Part shown: piece after piece, positions 45,993 through 57,399 of the stretch
Layout: each line of letters starts with the position of its first letter
Numbering within the stretch: position 1 is the first letter of the stretch
Assembly (NCBI GenBank): GCA_006937955.1
Contig: SSNP01000069.1
Coordinates: 1,631,540 to 1,695,539 of the forward strand
Source of the DNA: Pachypanchax playfairii
Taxonomy: Eukaryota > Chordata > Actinopteri > Cyprinodontiformes > Aplocheilidae
Direction: 5' to 3'
DNA: 64,000 bases
The notes under the pieces: model-generated
The model's input: only the letters and a program-made list of their open reading frames with translations
What the model was told of the DNA's origin: nothing
Database searches by the model: none
Made by a program: the position numbers and the translations under genes

Positions 45993-46350
45993 TTTCTGTT
46001 AAAAATTGTAATGTCTTGAAAAGAGTTTTGAAAAGTGAAAAATAATGGTTCCTTGCTTACGGTTTCTGTTTTGAAATCCTATTGGCACGGTTCAGTGTCG
46101 TCACATCATGTGCACACTGCCAGGCCNATAGGTGATTAACACTATATAGGTAGGCTCGTGACTGGCATCAGTTTACTGGACCAATCAGTTCATAGGTAGG
46201 CGTGATGAGTAGGCATCGGGTAGGTTTGGTCTTGATCCAGCAGTTCCAAAAAAGGTGTCTGTTTGGGTGGGATTTGGTGGGGTCGACCAAGTATGAACAA
46301 AGCAGGAACAGGTCCGTACCGACACCATTCGGCCCATGTATGAAAGCGGC

Positions 46351-47679
46351 AAAAGTTGGTGGACCGCCAGGGCGTTAAACTCACACCCAGACAATGGGAT
46401 GTTTATATTCAAAATTGTTTGTTGGTTTTGGCACAAATCTGTTAAGTGTTCTGACTTTCCGTTGCTCTGTTGTTCAGTTGGAGTTGAGTAAACACTCTGA
46501 TCACATCCAGTTCTCTGTGTTGTCCTTTTTACTCCTCCACAGCGGCATCATTAGTTTTGCTACAAGGTCTACAGATTGTTTAACATCATGATCATAAAAA
46601 TTAGTCATACGTAGACTAAACTGGTGAGTTTGTTGAAAAAAAAACATTTTTTGATAGATTACTCTACCAGAAAATTTGAAAATGGGGAAAATTCTAATGA
46701 TAACATGGATTTTCAATAAGTTAGGTTTGTAGTAGTTGTAATAAATTGTAATAAAGTTGCTACAAGATTAGTCTAAATTTCCAATATACTGAGAACAAAT
46801 TCACTCAAAAGCTGATCAAATATATGCTACAAGTTCTCCTTTAGCAGATAAGAGTAATGACTTACTTATGAAACGTCACATCTTTACTTTTTCCATATCG
46901 ATTGGTGCGTACAACAGATCAGTGATCCGGCATTTTGCCTTTTTCAAAATGACGGCCTGCTTTGCCACTTTCTGCAATGGGATGTCCCCACTATAAATAT
47001 AAACTCGTTGTATTAGTCCATACGCTCATCTGCTGCACATTTCCCTCACGCTCTGCAGGGCAGGTAGCGGCACATACTTGTAACATCATTAACAGTTAAC
47101 TTGGGCAGTCTTAAACAGACAACACAATTATGACTGTTACGAGACCTAATCAGAAACTAGTTGCTTTCAGCTAAAGGTGTCCAGCTGAAACAACAGAAGT
47201 TGAATCTAATGCAGTGTTTTGCTTTTTCTGACTAAACATTTGAGGAGAAGCAACAGACGAGCATTAATTCATTGCTGCTATCAGAACTGATGAAAGATAA
47301 TCCTTATTTGTGGATAGAGACTTATTGGAGAACATTGTGGAAGAGCAGAGCAAATTTTGTTTTGCAGGCAAAATGTATTTTTAGAATCAGAATTAGAATC
47401 AGTTTTATTGGCCAGATATCATTTGCAATATAAGGAATTTGACTAGGAAAAGAAACATAAAGCTCCATAAGCTGCCAAGTCCTGTGTTTCCATTTTGTTA
47501 AAATAATTTATTAAAAAAATAATGTCTTGGCAGTGTGCACTGTAATAAATTTAGTAATATGCGACACTCTTCTAAAAAATTTGACACCCTCCTTATTGTG
47601 AGGTCCTGAAACTCACCAAACCACATGGAGAATTTATGACAGTGGACCTAAGCTGCATACCTTTGATTTTAGCAGATCC
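46351..47679. other. No gene; one short repeat
   Basis: 47385-47450 (agaatcagaattagaatcag, ttttattggccagatatcat) is a common fish repeat segment. The rest is unassigned. Confidence 0.5.
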
Positions 47680-48005
47680 ATCTGCCTTGCAGCGAGTAGT
47701 ATGTGTTCGAATACAGGCTGGGACCTTTCTGCATGGAGTTTGCATGTTCTCCCAGTGCATGCGTGGGTTTTCTCCGGGGACTCCGGTTTCCTCCCACAGC
47801 CCAATGCAAGAGGTTAATTGGTGACTCTAAATTGTCCCTAAGTGTGACTGTAAGTGTGAATGGTTGTTTGTCTATGTGTGTCCCTGTGATGGACAGATAG
47901 CCTGTCCAGGGTGTCCCCTGCCTCTTATCCAAATAATGCTGGAGCTAGACACCAGCTCCCTGCAACCCTGAAAAGGAAGAAGCCGGTTCAGAAAATTGAT
48001 GGATT
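47680..48005 (+). repeat. SINE-like fish repeat
   Basis: Collinear with 41325-41640: 'gcatggagtttgcatgttct', 'tttcctcccacagcccaatg', 'aggttaattggtgactctaa', 'gatggacagatagcctgtcc', tail 'gaaaattgatggattg'. Confidence 0.75.
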
Positions 48006-49560
48006 GAGATCCATGAATCAAACTGACAAGTTGACAAAAAAAAATAAAAAAGCATGAGAAACCTGGATTTTATTTTTGTAAAGATTTTAATCCATGAGTT
48101 CAGTTGCCTGGAGTCTTAGATACTCTGACCACAGATGAAGTGTTGCTATCAGGCTGCCGCTCCACCTCAAAAGGCTAGATGGCGATGTGCATTCAAATGC
48201 TTTTTAGAACAGCATTTAGCTAAGACGATGACAACAACACTGAGGCTTCTCAGGCCACAGCCATTATAAAACCCCCACTGCAGTGAAGAGCAGCCAGAAC
48301 TGCCACAAATAGTTTCCATTTCTCACAGATCTGATTCTGTTGTTACTGTGTGATTGTTGTAAAGAAAGACCTGGTAGATGAAAGAAGAAGACGGATAAAC
48401 ATGATATTCAGGGGAAGCTTTGGGGTCATGAAGCCTCTGTGGCTGTAAGGTCAGCACCCTGTCTTGTCTAACTGCTACGCTGTGGTGACAGCTTCACCCA
48501 AACCAAGCAAGCCCCCCCCCCCACACCACACACACACACACGGAACATGCATTACGGAAATGCTTTCATTTTCTGCCAGTAGGTATTGAACTGCACTGCA
48601 GCCCAGCTCAGGTGTTGTCATAAACCTCTTCTGTCTCATTATCCTGCATGTTCATCTGAAAGTCGGTGTGCTCCACCAGGTGATTCTGAACACATGTAAA
48701 ACAGGATTTTTTACTTATCAAACTTCTCAGACTCAGAAACTCTGTCAAAAAAAAAACAATTTTTTCATGTCAGTGGAAAGAAAGAAAAGTCTGAGTGCTT
48801 GTTTGCAAAATGCCACCCAGGCTGAACGTTAATATATGATTTATGTGATGTGGAGCTTAACAGGAAAGTGTCAGCCAGGGGAAGGAGGTGAAACTCCAGG
48901 AGGTGCTTGAACACAATCACATAATTGCCAACGATAACCCCCCCCCCCCAACACACACACACACAGGGGAACAAAAGTCATTAAGCAGGTGATAAATCAC
49001 AGGGAGCAGTTCCAGAGAGAGATCACTCTCCCACTGTCTAAACACTGCTGTGACTCACTTTTATTAGACGGAGTTCGGCTCTCGCTCAGACTGCAGAAAT
49101 CACCGTCCTCATGTTTGCCAGAGGCACCAGGGCAACTCCAAGAGACACTAAGAATATGTGAGGCTGGTCCTACGTTCAGCAGCATTCCTTCATCTCTGGT
49201 GGTCAATTAAACATGTCCGAACATCCCGATCAGGTTACATCACGTATTTCTCAACTTAAGAAGAATCAGTTTTATGTGTTGGACCCTAAACATGCACTAA
49301 AATATGTGTGCTGTTGTGATTATTAACACTACATTTTTTTACTTTTACTTTAGCTGAAATATTTCATAACAAATTGTTCTAAGATAAGACATAATGTGGG
49401 TTACATTAGAAGTGCCGCACAATTGATTTGACATGGCTGAAGGTGCACTCATTGAGTGCTCTGCCTACTTTTCATCTTCTGCTTGAAATCCACCTGCACA
49501 TCTGATTTTACGCTCTGCTGTTTGCAAACAAACACTGATGTACATAAAGTTGAAATCAGA
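48006..49560. other. No gene seen
   Basis: Short CA tracts at about 48525-48540 and 48950-48965, each preceded by a C-run. Open frames lack recognised domains. Confidence 0.5.
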
Positions 49561-49565
49561 CATGT

Positions 49566-50266
49566 TGTCAGGTGCTGTGGGTTTCTGACCACGGGCTCCT
49601 GTTCTGTGTTTTAGTGTTGGGCTTTTGAGTTTTGGATTTGGAGTTTAGTTTAGATTTAGGTTAGTTTATAGTATAATGCCTTTATGTGTAGTTAATGTGT
49701 GTTCTGTGTTGAGTTTTGTATTTTGTCATAGTCTGGTGTCTGAGTTTCCCATTTAGGTTCTGCTTGTCTTCTGGTTTTAACAGTCTGTATTCCCTATATG
49801 GTCATGTCACTTCCTGTTCTTTCACTCCTGTCAATTAGCTCAATATCTGCACATGTGTCTTTGTCAGGGTCTTTTGTCTTCTGTTGCCTTTGTCTGATGT
49901 ACCTGTCTATTTGCTGTCATAGTCATCGTCATAGAGTTATAGTCTGTAGTTATCGTCACTGTTGGAATGTTTGGATTTTTGGATTTACTAAGTTTTTCTT
50001 CACCTTGGACTTATACCTCCTCCACAGTGAGTAGATTACTTTTGTTTGTTACTTTGTACTTTTGATTTGTTACTTTGAATTTTACTTTGCTACTTTGATT
50101 TTTGATACTTTGGACTTAACCACCCTTGTCTCCTACAGGAAGCAGCATTTGTGTTTCATTTTGTTTCCCCTATCCTGGTTTTGTCTTTAATAAACCCTTT
50201 TTTATTTGAGCCTGCCACTCTCTGTCTCTCTGCATTTGGGGTCCGAAAAACCATAGTAATTCATGA
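49566..50266 (+). mobile_element. Solo LTR, 701 bp (probably Gypsy)
   Basis: Starts TGTCAGGTGCTG and ends TTCATGACA (TG...CA), with a perfect 5-bp target duplication CATGT at 49561-49565 and 50267-50271. AATAAA lies about 70 bp before the 3' end. No internal coding region on either side, so it arose by LTR-LTR recombination. Confidence 0.85.
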
Positions 50267-50693
50267 CACATGTTCCTCTTTCAGATTCTTTGTATTTCCT
50301 CANATACGCAGGAACCTTCAACCAGCTGCAATGATCACAAAATAAATAAAACACATTGTCATACTGTTTACACAAGAAGAGGTAAATTTATTTTATTATA
50401 ACTTTATGTGTGATGGTGTATAATAAATAAATCATAGAATGTGTCTGTAAATAATATGGTAACTAGAAAGCATTTGCTTAAGGTAGCAACAGAGCTGCAT
50501 GTACACTGGCAAAACAAAACTATGGAAGCCTGTGCATAAAAGGTCCTATATTATAAAAAATCCACTTTTCTGGGATATGGGGTGTTATTGTGTGTCAGTG
50601 GTGCATATTCACGCATACAAAGTTGGAAAAAAAAAACCATTTGTGTTGTTTAGAATAAGATAGAGGTTTCTGAATCCAGTCTAATAAGTGTGC

Positions 50694-51293
50694 TGTATCA
50701 TGACTGATAAGGTAGTTTGTTTGTTTGGACCCAAGTGTGAGAGAAGGAACAGGTGCCAGGCTCATAGTGCTAGTGCAACTAGTGTGTTTAATAATGAATA
50801 AAACCAAGAGCTGACAGAGCAGCAAAACTTATATACATGGTGAAATTACGAATGATGGGTAGAACAAAAATATCCATAAACAAACATAGCAAACGTAGCG
50901 AACAAAAATCCCCAAACAAAGAACAGAACTGAAAAGCTGACTAAATACATACAGGAACAAATGAGTAATCAACCAAAATACCTGAACTCAAAAATACCAA
51001 ACTTAGGGAACACGGAAGGTAAACAGGAGGAACCGGAAACAGAGAAACATAATAAAGACACCAAACACACAAGGGAAGAAAAGAAGTACAATAGTTATCA
51101 AAATAAAACACGAACCGGAACCAAAGTACCTGTACAAAACGTGACAAGTATACGGAACATAAAGACAAAGACAAGGACAACAGAAAAATCTAACCCTAAA
51201 ACTAATCCCATAAAAAACAAAGAACTGAAAGGCAAAACAAACCCACAGATGAAAACAGGAAAAATCAAAACCAGCAACCCCAGACTCATGACA
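50694..51293 (-). mobile_element. LTR-like remnant, about 600 bp
   Basis: On the minus strand it starts TGTCATGAGTCTGG, has a TATATAAG box and an ATTAAA signal near its end, and finishes CACTTGGGTCCAAACA...TCATGATACA. No matching target duplication. Long open frames across it are read-through of noncoding LTR. Confidence 0.6.
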
Positions 51294-51580
51294 ATTGTCC
51301 CAGATTTCTACATCACAAGCCGGGAGGGGGTTGTGCTCTGAGGGGGTGCACACACCCTCCAAGAACTTTTTCCACCCACCAGGTACAGCAGTAACTTCCT
51401 CGGACACCTGCAATTCTGTTACCAATTTAAAACAACTGGTTCAGATTAGGAAACTCACCACTGCTTAGAAGAACACAAAACACTTAATCAGGTCCCAGTT
51501 GAAGAGGACAGAAGAGCGACATGGGTTGAATTTGTTTTTGAGAGTAATGTCCCTGCTAACGCTGGCAAAAAATGATTGGA

Positions 51581-51773
51581 GCTGTTGTTAATGAAGAACT
51601 AACACTGTTACCCGAGCCAAGCTGCTGCTAATGAAGAGCTAACACCGTTACTGGAGCTGAGCTGCTCCTAAAGAAGAACCGGCGCCGAGGTGCTGCTGAG
51701 CCCAGCTGCTCCTGAGGAAGAGCTCATACCGTTACCGGAGCCGAGCTGCTTCTAATGAAGAGCTAACACCGTT
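51581..51773. repeat. 40-bp minisatellite, about 5 imperfect units
   Basis: Units of the form GCTGCTNCTAATGAAGAGCT then AACACCGTTACCGGAGCCGA, with the middle units shortened. Confidence 0.8.
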
Positions 51774-52132
51774 CCATCTCTTTCTGGGTCAAACTGGTAA
51801 GTTTGAAGAACTGCATCTCTACTGCAACAAAACAACACAGATACATGAGTAAATGTCTTTTCAATAACGTGCCGTTGGAGTCTTCAGGCTCAAATTTCTC
51901 AGTCCAAAGTTTTTAAGTCACATTTTAAGTCCATTTCTTGGCATTGCAACACTTGTTTATCATTAATTGTTACACCACGATCAACAATAAACAATTTCGT
52001 TTTAAAATCAAGCAAAATCCTCTCTTCAGTGTATTTATCTGTTCAAGTGGGCCAGTAAATGGTAAATGGTGTGTACTTGTATATATGCATTTCTTAAGTC
52101 AGGTGACTCACGAGTTCTTCACACTAGTTTGT

Positions 52133-52136
<4 letters not shown>

Positions 52137-52183
<47 letters not shown>

Positions 52184-52469
52184 GTGTGTTTTGGTATCCT
52201 TATGGGGACCGTCCATTGACTTCCATTGATTTTAGTAACTAGATTTATACCTAACCCAAACCCTTTTCCTAACCTTAACCATTACTGATCTATAACTAAC
52301 CCTAAGACTAACTAAAACTCTATTCACACCATACCTATAAACCTAACCCCTAACCCTAAAAAGGGGATTCCCCCCCATGGGGACCAGGCTTCGGTCCCCA
52401 CAAGAACCCTCGGACCCCAGAAAGATAGTAAAAGTCAGGAAACGGGTCCCCAGGAGGTCAGAAATACAA

Positions 52470-52532
<63 letters not shown>
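52137..52532. repeat. GGGGACC-ended repeat flanked by (CA)n on both sides
   Basis: (CA)n at about 52137-52182 and 52470-52532. Between them lie TATGGGGACCGTCCATTGAC, a CTAACCCTAA-rich middle and CATGGGGACCAGGCTTCGGT / GGGTCCCCAGGAGG. A common fish repeat, here with microsatellite borders. Confidence 0.65.
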
Positions 52533-52534
<2 letters not shown>

Positions 52535-52594
52535 TACATTTGGTGGTGATAAACTACACACATGTTATAGCCAAATCTGTCCTGGGACACACAC

Positions 52595-53304
52595 TAGCTA
52601 CGTTTACATGCGCCAAATTTCCCCGATCTGATTAAAATCTTGGTCGATCGGAATTCCCAAATCCCTGTTTACATGGACACTAACTGAAATGATCTGATCA
52701 TGCCATGAGTACACATGCACCAAGCACTCGATCAGGTTAAATGAGTTGAGCATGCGCACAGCGAGTTGTCTTTCCGGGGGAAGAAAAAAAAGTAAACAAA
52801 CTCCGTCCTTTCTGCACGTCTTTCCCGTCCCATCGTGTGCTCGATCTGACTCACGTTATCCCCAATATGGACCTTCTGCGGGTGATTACCGTTATGTTTG
52901 GGTTTTTACTGGTCGCATTAACCAAGCTAGCGGCTGAATACATATTGCTACTGCTCCTCCACCACAGGAGAGGAGAGCAGGATGACAGGATGACTGCACC
53001 AGCAGACCACTTCTGTTTACTTCCCGCTATGTTTTCTACTTGGGTCTGCGAAAGCGGAAAGACGTCACACTGAAGTTGTACGCGTGCGCATTGGGCTTTT
53101 TTCACCCTTTCTTTCCGAATGGGTGTATACATGCACGTCTATCCGAATGAAGATCGGACAAAACCACCCCCCTCGATCGAAAGTAAATTTCTTTCGGATC
53201 AGGCTGCATCGGATCAAAACATTCTGATTGACATGTTTACATGACGTCTTTTTTATCCGATTGGGCGTTTATTCCGATTAAATGTGCCCATGTAAACGTA
53301 GCTA
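52595..53304. mobile_element. DNA element with 16-bp perfect inverted termini
   Basis: TAGCTACGTTTACATG at 52595-52610 and its reverse complement at 53289-53304. The adjoining 60 bp also pair loosely (ATCCGATT/ATCGGAAT words). The interior open frame (MDLLRVITVMFGFLLVALTK) is unassigned. Confidence 0.8.
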
Positions 53305-53784
53305 CTGACAGAGGGGAGGCTGCCAGGCGCCACCAGACCCTCTTACAACCATCAAACAGACGGGGTGGGTGAAGTGTCTTGCCCAAGGACACAACATATG
53401 TTGGATTCTGTTCCAACCAGACTCTTTAAAGAGGTTTTCCCGTTGATTAACACATGGATTTTGGATATGATCAATATATCTATAATGAATGGCTATGTGC
53501 CTCAGGCTTCAAGGTTGCTGTAATTAAACCTTTACTTAAGTAACCTGATCTTGATCCAGGATCTCCAGGTAATTATCGACCTATATCCAATCTACACTTC
53601 ATCTCAAAAATTCTAGAAAAGATAGTTGTGAACCAGTTATGTGATCATCTACACAGTAATAATCTTTTTGAAGAGTTCCAGTCAGGATTTAGAGATCACC
53701 AGTGAAAAAGCACTAGTGAAAGTTTCTCATGATATTCTCTGTGCTTGTCCTGTTAGATCTCAGTGCTGCGTTTGATACTATAGA

Positions 53785-54501
53785 TGTCACGGGCTCAGTG
53801 ATTTTTGTGACCCACATTGCAGGACTCAGACACAGACAGCAGCTCAAGGTGCAGAAGTGAAGGTTTATTTACAATATATGTACAGTGCAGAGAATGTGCT
53901 CGGTGATCTGGTGCGCCAGGGAGAGTCTCAGCACTGTAACAGAGAGGAGAGTTAGTTCCAGAGCCACAGAGATGGATCGAGAGATCTTTGGGCATTAAGG
54001 TGGAGATAACTCACGGGAGCGATGAAGGAGGTTATGCTTGGAGGGAGGACAGGTCCAGTGCGGTGCTGTGCAGGGAGGTGGTGAGTCCAGGTCGGGTGAG
54101 GAGGCCGGACGGAGACAGACAGGGTTCCAGGTGATCAGACGCTGGACACAGACGAACTCTCAGGAACACAAGGAGCAGGGTGAAACAATCCTGGAGAGAA
54201 CAGGGTTAGTTGAACACAGGGAAAAATCTAAACGTCTTCTCAAAGAGCAAAAGGTTTCAAAAATGTTTCTCGGAATCTCAAGGAATAAATCACAAGGACG
54301 GCACACAGGAGCTACCATTCAGGTCAACAACCAGGCGTCGAATGAAGGTCTGCCTCAGGTTTAAGTAGCACCCTGCTCCTCATCAGCGCTGATTGCCACC
54401 AGGTGTAGATAATCTGCCTCACGCTCCAGCGCAGATCCTACTCCAAGCAGATGACTCACCCGACACAGAAAACACAGCACACACAAACACTGAACCTGAC
54501 A
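53785..54501 (-). mobile_element. Solo LTR, 717 bp, inside LINE-2
   Basis: Bounded by a 5-bp target duplication ATAGA (53780-53784, 54502-54506). On the minus strand it begins TGTCAGGTTCAGTG and ends CTGAGCCCGTGACA. AATAAA is about 90 nt before that end. The insertion point splits the reverse-transcriptase codons for F-D-T-I-D-H. Confidence 0.88.
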
Positions 54502-54597
54502 ATAGATCATAAGATCCTATTGAAGAGACTTGAATATGAGATCAGAATTCAGGGAACTGCATTAAACTGGTTTGAATCATATTTAACTGAAAGATTT

Positions 54598-55035
54598 TGA
54601 TTTGAATGCTTTATTTCGAACAAGTGCAAAAAAACAAAAAAAACAAAAACAAACAAACAATAATCAAGACAATAATACACATTAATGTGTCCGAAAAGGA
54701 GTAGGACGAAGCATAAGCTTATTTAATCCTACCCCCTCTTCTCCTCTCCGTTAACATAAAATTCATTTCTATGAACTACAAGGTACGAAAAAAAAAATTT
54801 TGCATTTTAAATTAAGTACTAAACACATATACAAGAAAAGAGAATAAACAGATAGAAAAGTAACAAATAGAATTATTGAAAAACACCCGATGGTAAGGCC
54901 CCTTCCTCTTCCCTGTACCCAGTGAAAACCATGTTCTTATATTGTTTTTTAAACTGGATCATGCTTGGACATTGCTTGAGCGCCACACCCAACCTGTTCC
55001 ACACCCTCACTTCAGTTTTCAGTTTCAGTTCACTC
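54598..55035 (-). mobile_element. 5'-truncated LINE inserted in LINE-2
   Basis: Flanked by AGATTT (54592-54597, 55036-55041). The minus strand encodes VRVWNRLGVALKQCPSMIQF and KKQYKNMVFTGY, a LINE C-terminus, then a 3' UTR with 'gtaggattaaataagcttat' and a TTCGAAATAAAGC end. Family not certain (RTE- or Tx1-like). Confidence 0.75.
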
Positions 55036-55267
55036 AGATTTCAGTTTGTTCATGTAAATAATGAATCTTCTGCATGGACCAGAGTCAATAATGGAGTTCC
55101 TCAGGGTTCAGTGCTTGGACCAATCCTCTTTACTATATATATGTTACCGCTTGGTAAAATTATTAGACAACATGGTATAAAATTCAATTTTTATGCTGAT
55201 GATACTCAGCTATATCTATCAATGAAGCCTGATGAGACCAACCAGTTACAGAGATTACAAGCTTGTC

Positions 55268-55851
55268 TTAAAGGAGCCCTTCCATTAAAAATGTTTTTTT
55301 CTGAGGTTTCTGTTATTTTAGTTCCACATGTATTCTTACCTTCATAGTGGGAGTGAAAACAGGTCAACAACTTCTCTTTCAGTTTTTGTCTCTCAAACTA
55401 CGCAGGTGGCGATAAAACCCAAGTTCTCCCGAGTTCAAATGGCCGGTACTTGTTTTGTCACAACTCTTTGCTCGTTAGTATTCGGAAGCTCCCGCAGTTG
55501 AAACCACGCCTAGCATGCTGCTGGCTAAAAGTTGTAGCATAAGACGTAGCAAACAGGAAGAGAGAACGTCTGCTGTTGCCATGCGCAGCGGTGCAGAAAA
55601 AAGTATACCTTGCTCTCATAGGCCAGTTTGTTAGCCAATCTGAGTCCAGCAAATTCGAATAATGAATACGAACGAGCTGCTGCCCGAAGCCTGAAGAAAA
55701 CAGATGGAACTAGCTGAATTTTGACGCAGACAGATTAAAAGGTCTGTTAATCAATTTCCTAACGTTTTTTAGACATAAAATGTTTCATATTACAGGTAAA
55801 TACTTACGAAATAACCACAAAGTCCTGAAATTTGTGAAATGGCCTTTTTAA
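55268..55851 (+). mobile_element. TTAA-flanked MITE family 1, copy C, inside LINE-2
   Basis: TTAA at 55268-55271 and 55848-55851. The LINE-2 frame reads LQACL on the left and NDVKSWMT-type sequence on the right once the element and one TTAA are ignored, proving a 4-bp TTAA target duplication. Confidence 0.9.
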
Positions 55852-56276
55852 TGATGTAAAATCTTGGATGACTCTTTATTGTTTGCTTTTAAACTCAGAC
55901 AAGACAGAGGTTATGACTTTTGGGCCTGAGAACCTTAGGGACGCGCTTTGTAGTCAGTTATTTACTCTGGACAGCATTAATTTAGCCTCCAACAAGAAGG
56001 TAAAGAACCTGGGTGTTATCTTTGATCAGGACATGTTCTTTAGCTCTCATATAAAGCATGTTACCAGGACGACCTACTTCCACCTGCATAACGTTGCTAA
56101 AATTAGGAGAATTCTGAATCAGAGTGATGCAGAAACTTTAGTTCATGTATTTATTACTTGTAGACCTGATTATTGTAATTCTTTATTATCAGGGTGTTCT
56201 AATAGTGCTGTTAAAGGCCTCCAGCTGATCCAAAATACTGCTGCCAGAGTTCTGATGAGAGTTAGAAGGAGAGACA

Positions 56277-57087
56277 ATATTTCTCCTGTTTTAGCATCAC
56301 TTCATTGGCTCCCTGTAAGGTCTAGAATAAAGTTTAAGGTTTTACTTTTGACGTATAAGGCCTTGAACGACCAAGCTCCAGCTTATATTAAAGATCTTAT
56401 TGTTCCAGATGTTCCTAACAGAGCACTTCGCTCTCAGACTGCAGGTCTGCTTGTAGTTCCTAGAATTTCTAAAAGTAGAATGGGAGAAAGAGCTTTTAGT
56501 TATCAGGCTCCTCTACTGTGGAACCAGCTTCCACTTTTTATCTGTGAGACACCTCACTGTTTGCAACTGTTTTTACGGATGCTTATAAGGGTCACATTTT
56601 GGATCTTGTTTTATGCTCTGGTTTGTCTATCTCGGATGTTAAAATTTGTGATGCTGTGTTTTTGGATCATATGCCTGCTTTATTTAAAATTACCTTACCT
56701 GGTAATATCTAATCAAATCCTCCTGTTCGGCCTGTTCAAATTATCCCCTGCTCTCCAGTTCTCAATCCTTTTTGATCGGAACTCTGTTATTCTTGAGACT
56801 GTGTGCCATTACATAAATGAGCTCAGTTCCTGGTTCCACTCAACCTGCCAGACTGTTTAGGACTCAATGGCTCCACTTAAACAAAAGATGCCTAAAACCA
56901 AATCGGAGCCATGGCTAGATTAAACAACCTGCACTATCAGACGACAGTGTCGAAGAGCAGAAAGGAAATGGAAGAAGGATAGACTCCAAGTTTCTTTCCA
57001 AACTTTAAAGAACTGTTGGCATCAATATCAGGAAGCTGTGAGAGAGGCTAAAAGTAAACATCTATCAAACATTATTCTTTTAAACCG
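56277..57087. repeat. Contig-overlap duplication, first version (short allele)
   Basis: 56277-56554 equals 57089-57366 and 56559-57087 equals 57884-58412, each with about one mismatch. Here the two parts are adjacent, whereas in the second version 517 bp separate them. N at 57088 marks the join. Confidence 0.92.
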
Positions 57088-57399
57088 NATATTTCTCCTG
57101 TTTTAGCATCACTTCATTGGCTCCCTGTAAGGTCTAGAATAAAGTTTAAGGTTTTACTTTTGACGTATAAGGCCTTGAACGACCAAGCTCCAGCTTATAT
57201 TAAAGATCTTATTGTTCCAGATGCTCCTAACAGAGCACTTCGCTCTCAGACTGCAGGTCTGCTTGTAGTTCCTAGAATTTCTAAAAGTAGAATGGGAGAA
57301 AGAGCTTTTAGTTATCAGGCTCCTCTACTGTGGAACCAGCTTCCACTTTTTATCTGTGAGACACCTTGTGCAACTTATGTGAGTTATTTTTTTTATATA

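Larger units (their letters stand above)
42369..46350. mobile_element. Harbinger (PIF) element with both genes, dead
   Basis: 32-bp terminal inverted repeats at 42369-42400 and 46319-46350 (GCCCCTTTCATACATGGGCC... and GCCGCTTTCATACATGGGCC... on the opposite strand), one mismatch. The interior has a HARBI1-like transposase on plus and a Myb/SANT-like protein on minus, the standard two-gene set. No clear 3-bp target duplication. The length is inflated by the assembly duplication 43659-44945; the true element is nearer 3.3 kb. It also contains N at 46127. Confidence 0.85.
53425..56554 (+). pseudogene. LINE-2 copy 1 split by three insertions
   Basis: Pieces: 53425-53784, 54502-54597, 55036-55271, 55852-56554. 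In order they encode GNYRPISNLHFISKILEKIV, LVLLDLSAAFDTI / DHKILLKRLEYEIRIQGTAL, FESYLTERF / FVHVNNESSAW, GVPQGSVLGPILFTIYMLPL, FNFYADDTQLYLSMK (catalytic YADD intact), LNSDKTEVMTFGPENLRD, VFITCRPDYCNSLLSG, TAARVLMRVRRRDNISPVLA, RAFSYQAPLLWNQLPLF. Endonuclease missing. Stops and frameshifts in the first piece. Each insertion is flanked by its own target duplication. Confidence 0.85.

Noticed and set aside
50961..51425. Open frames of 126 and 140 codons
   Set aside because: Both lie within an LTR-like noncoding sequence; compositions are low in complexity and unlike known proteins.
52343..52631. Open frames rich in Thr-His and Val-Cys
   Set aside because: Translation of the (CA)n microsatellite.
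54038..54364. 108-codon open frame
   Set aside because: Lies inside the solo LTR on the strand opposite to its transcription; no domain.
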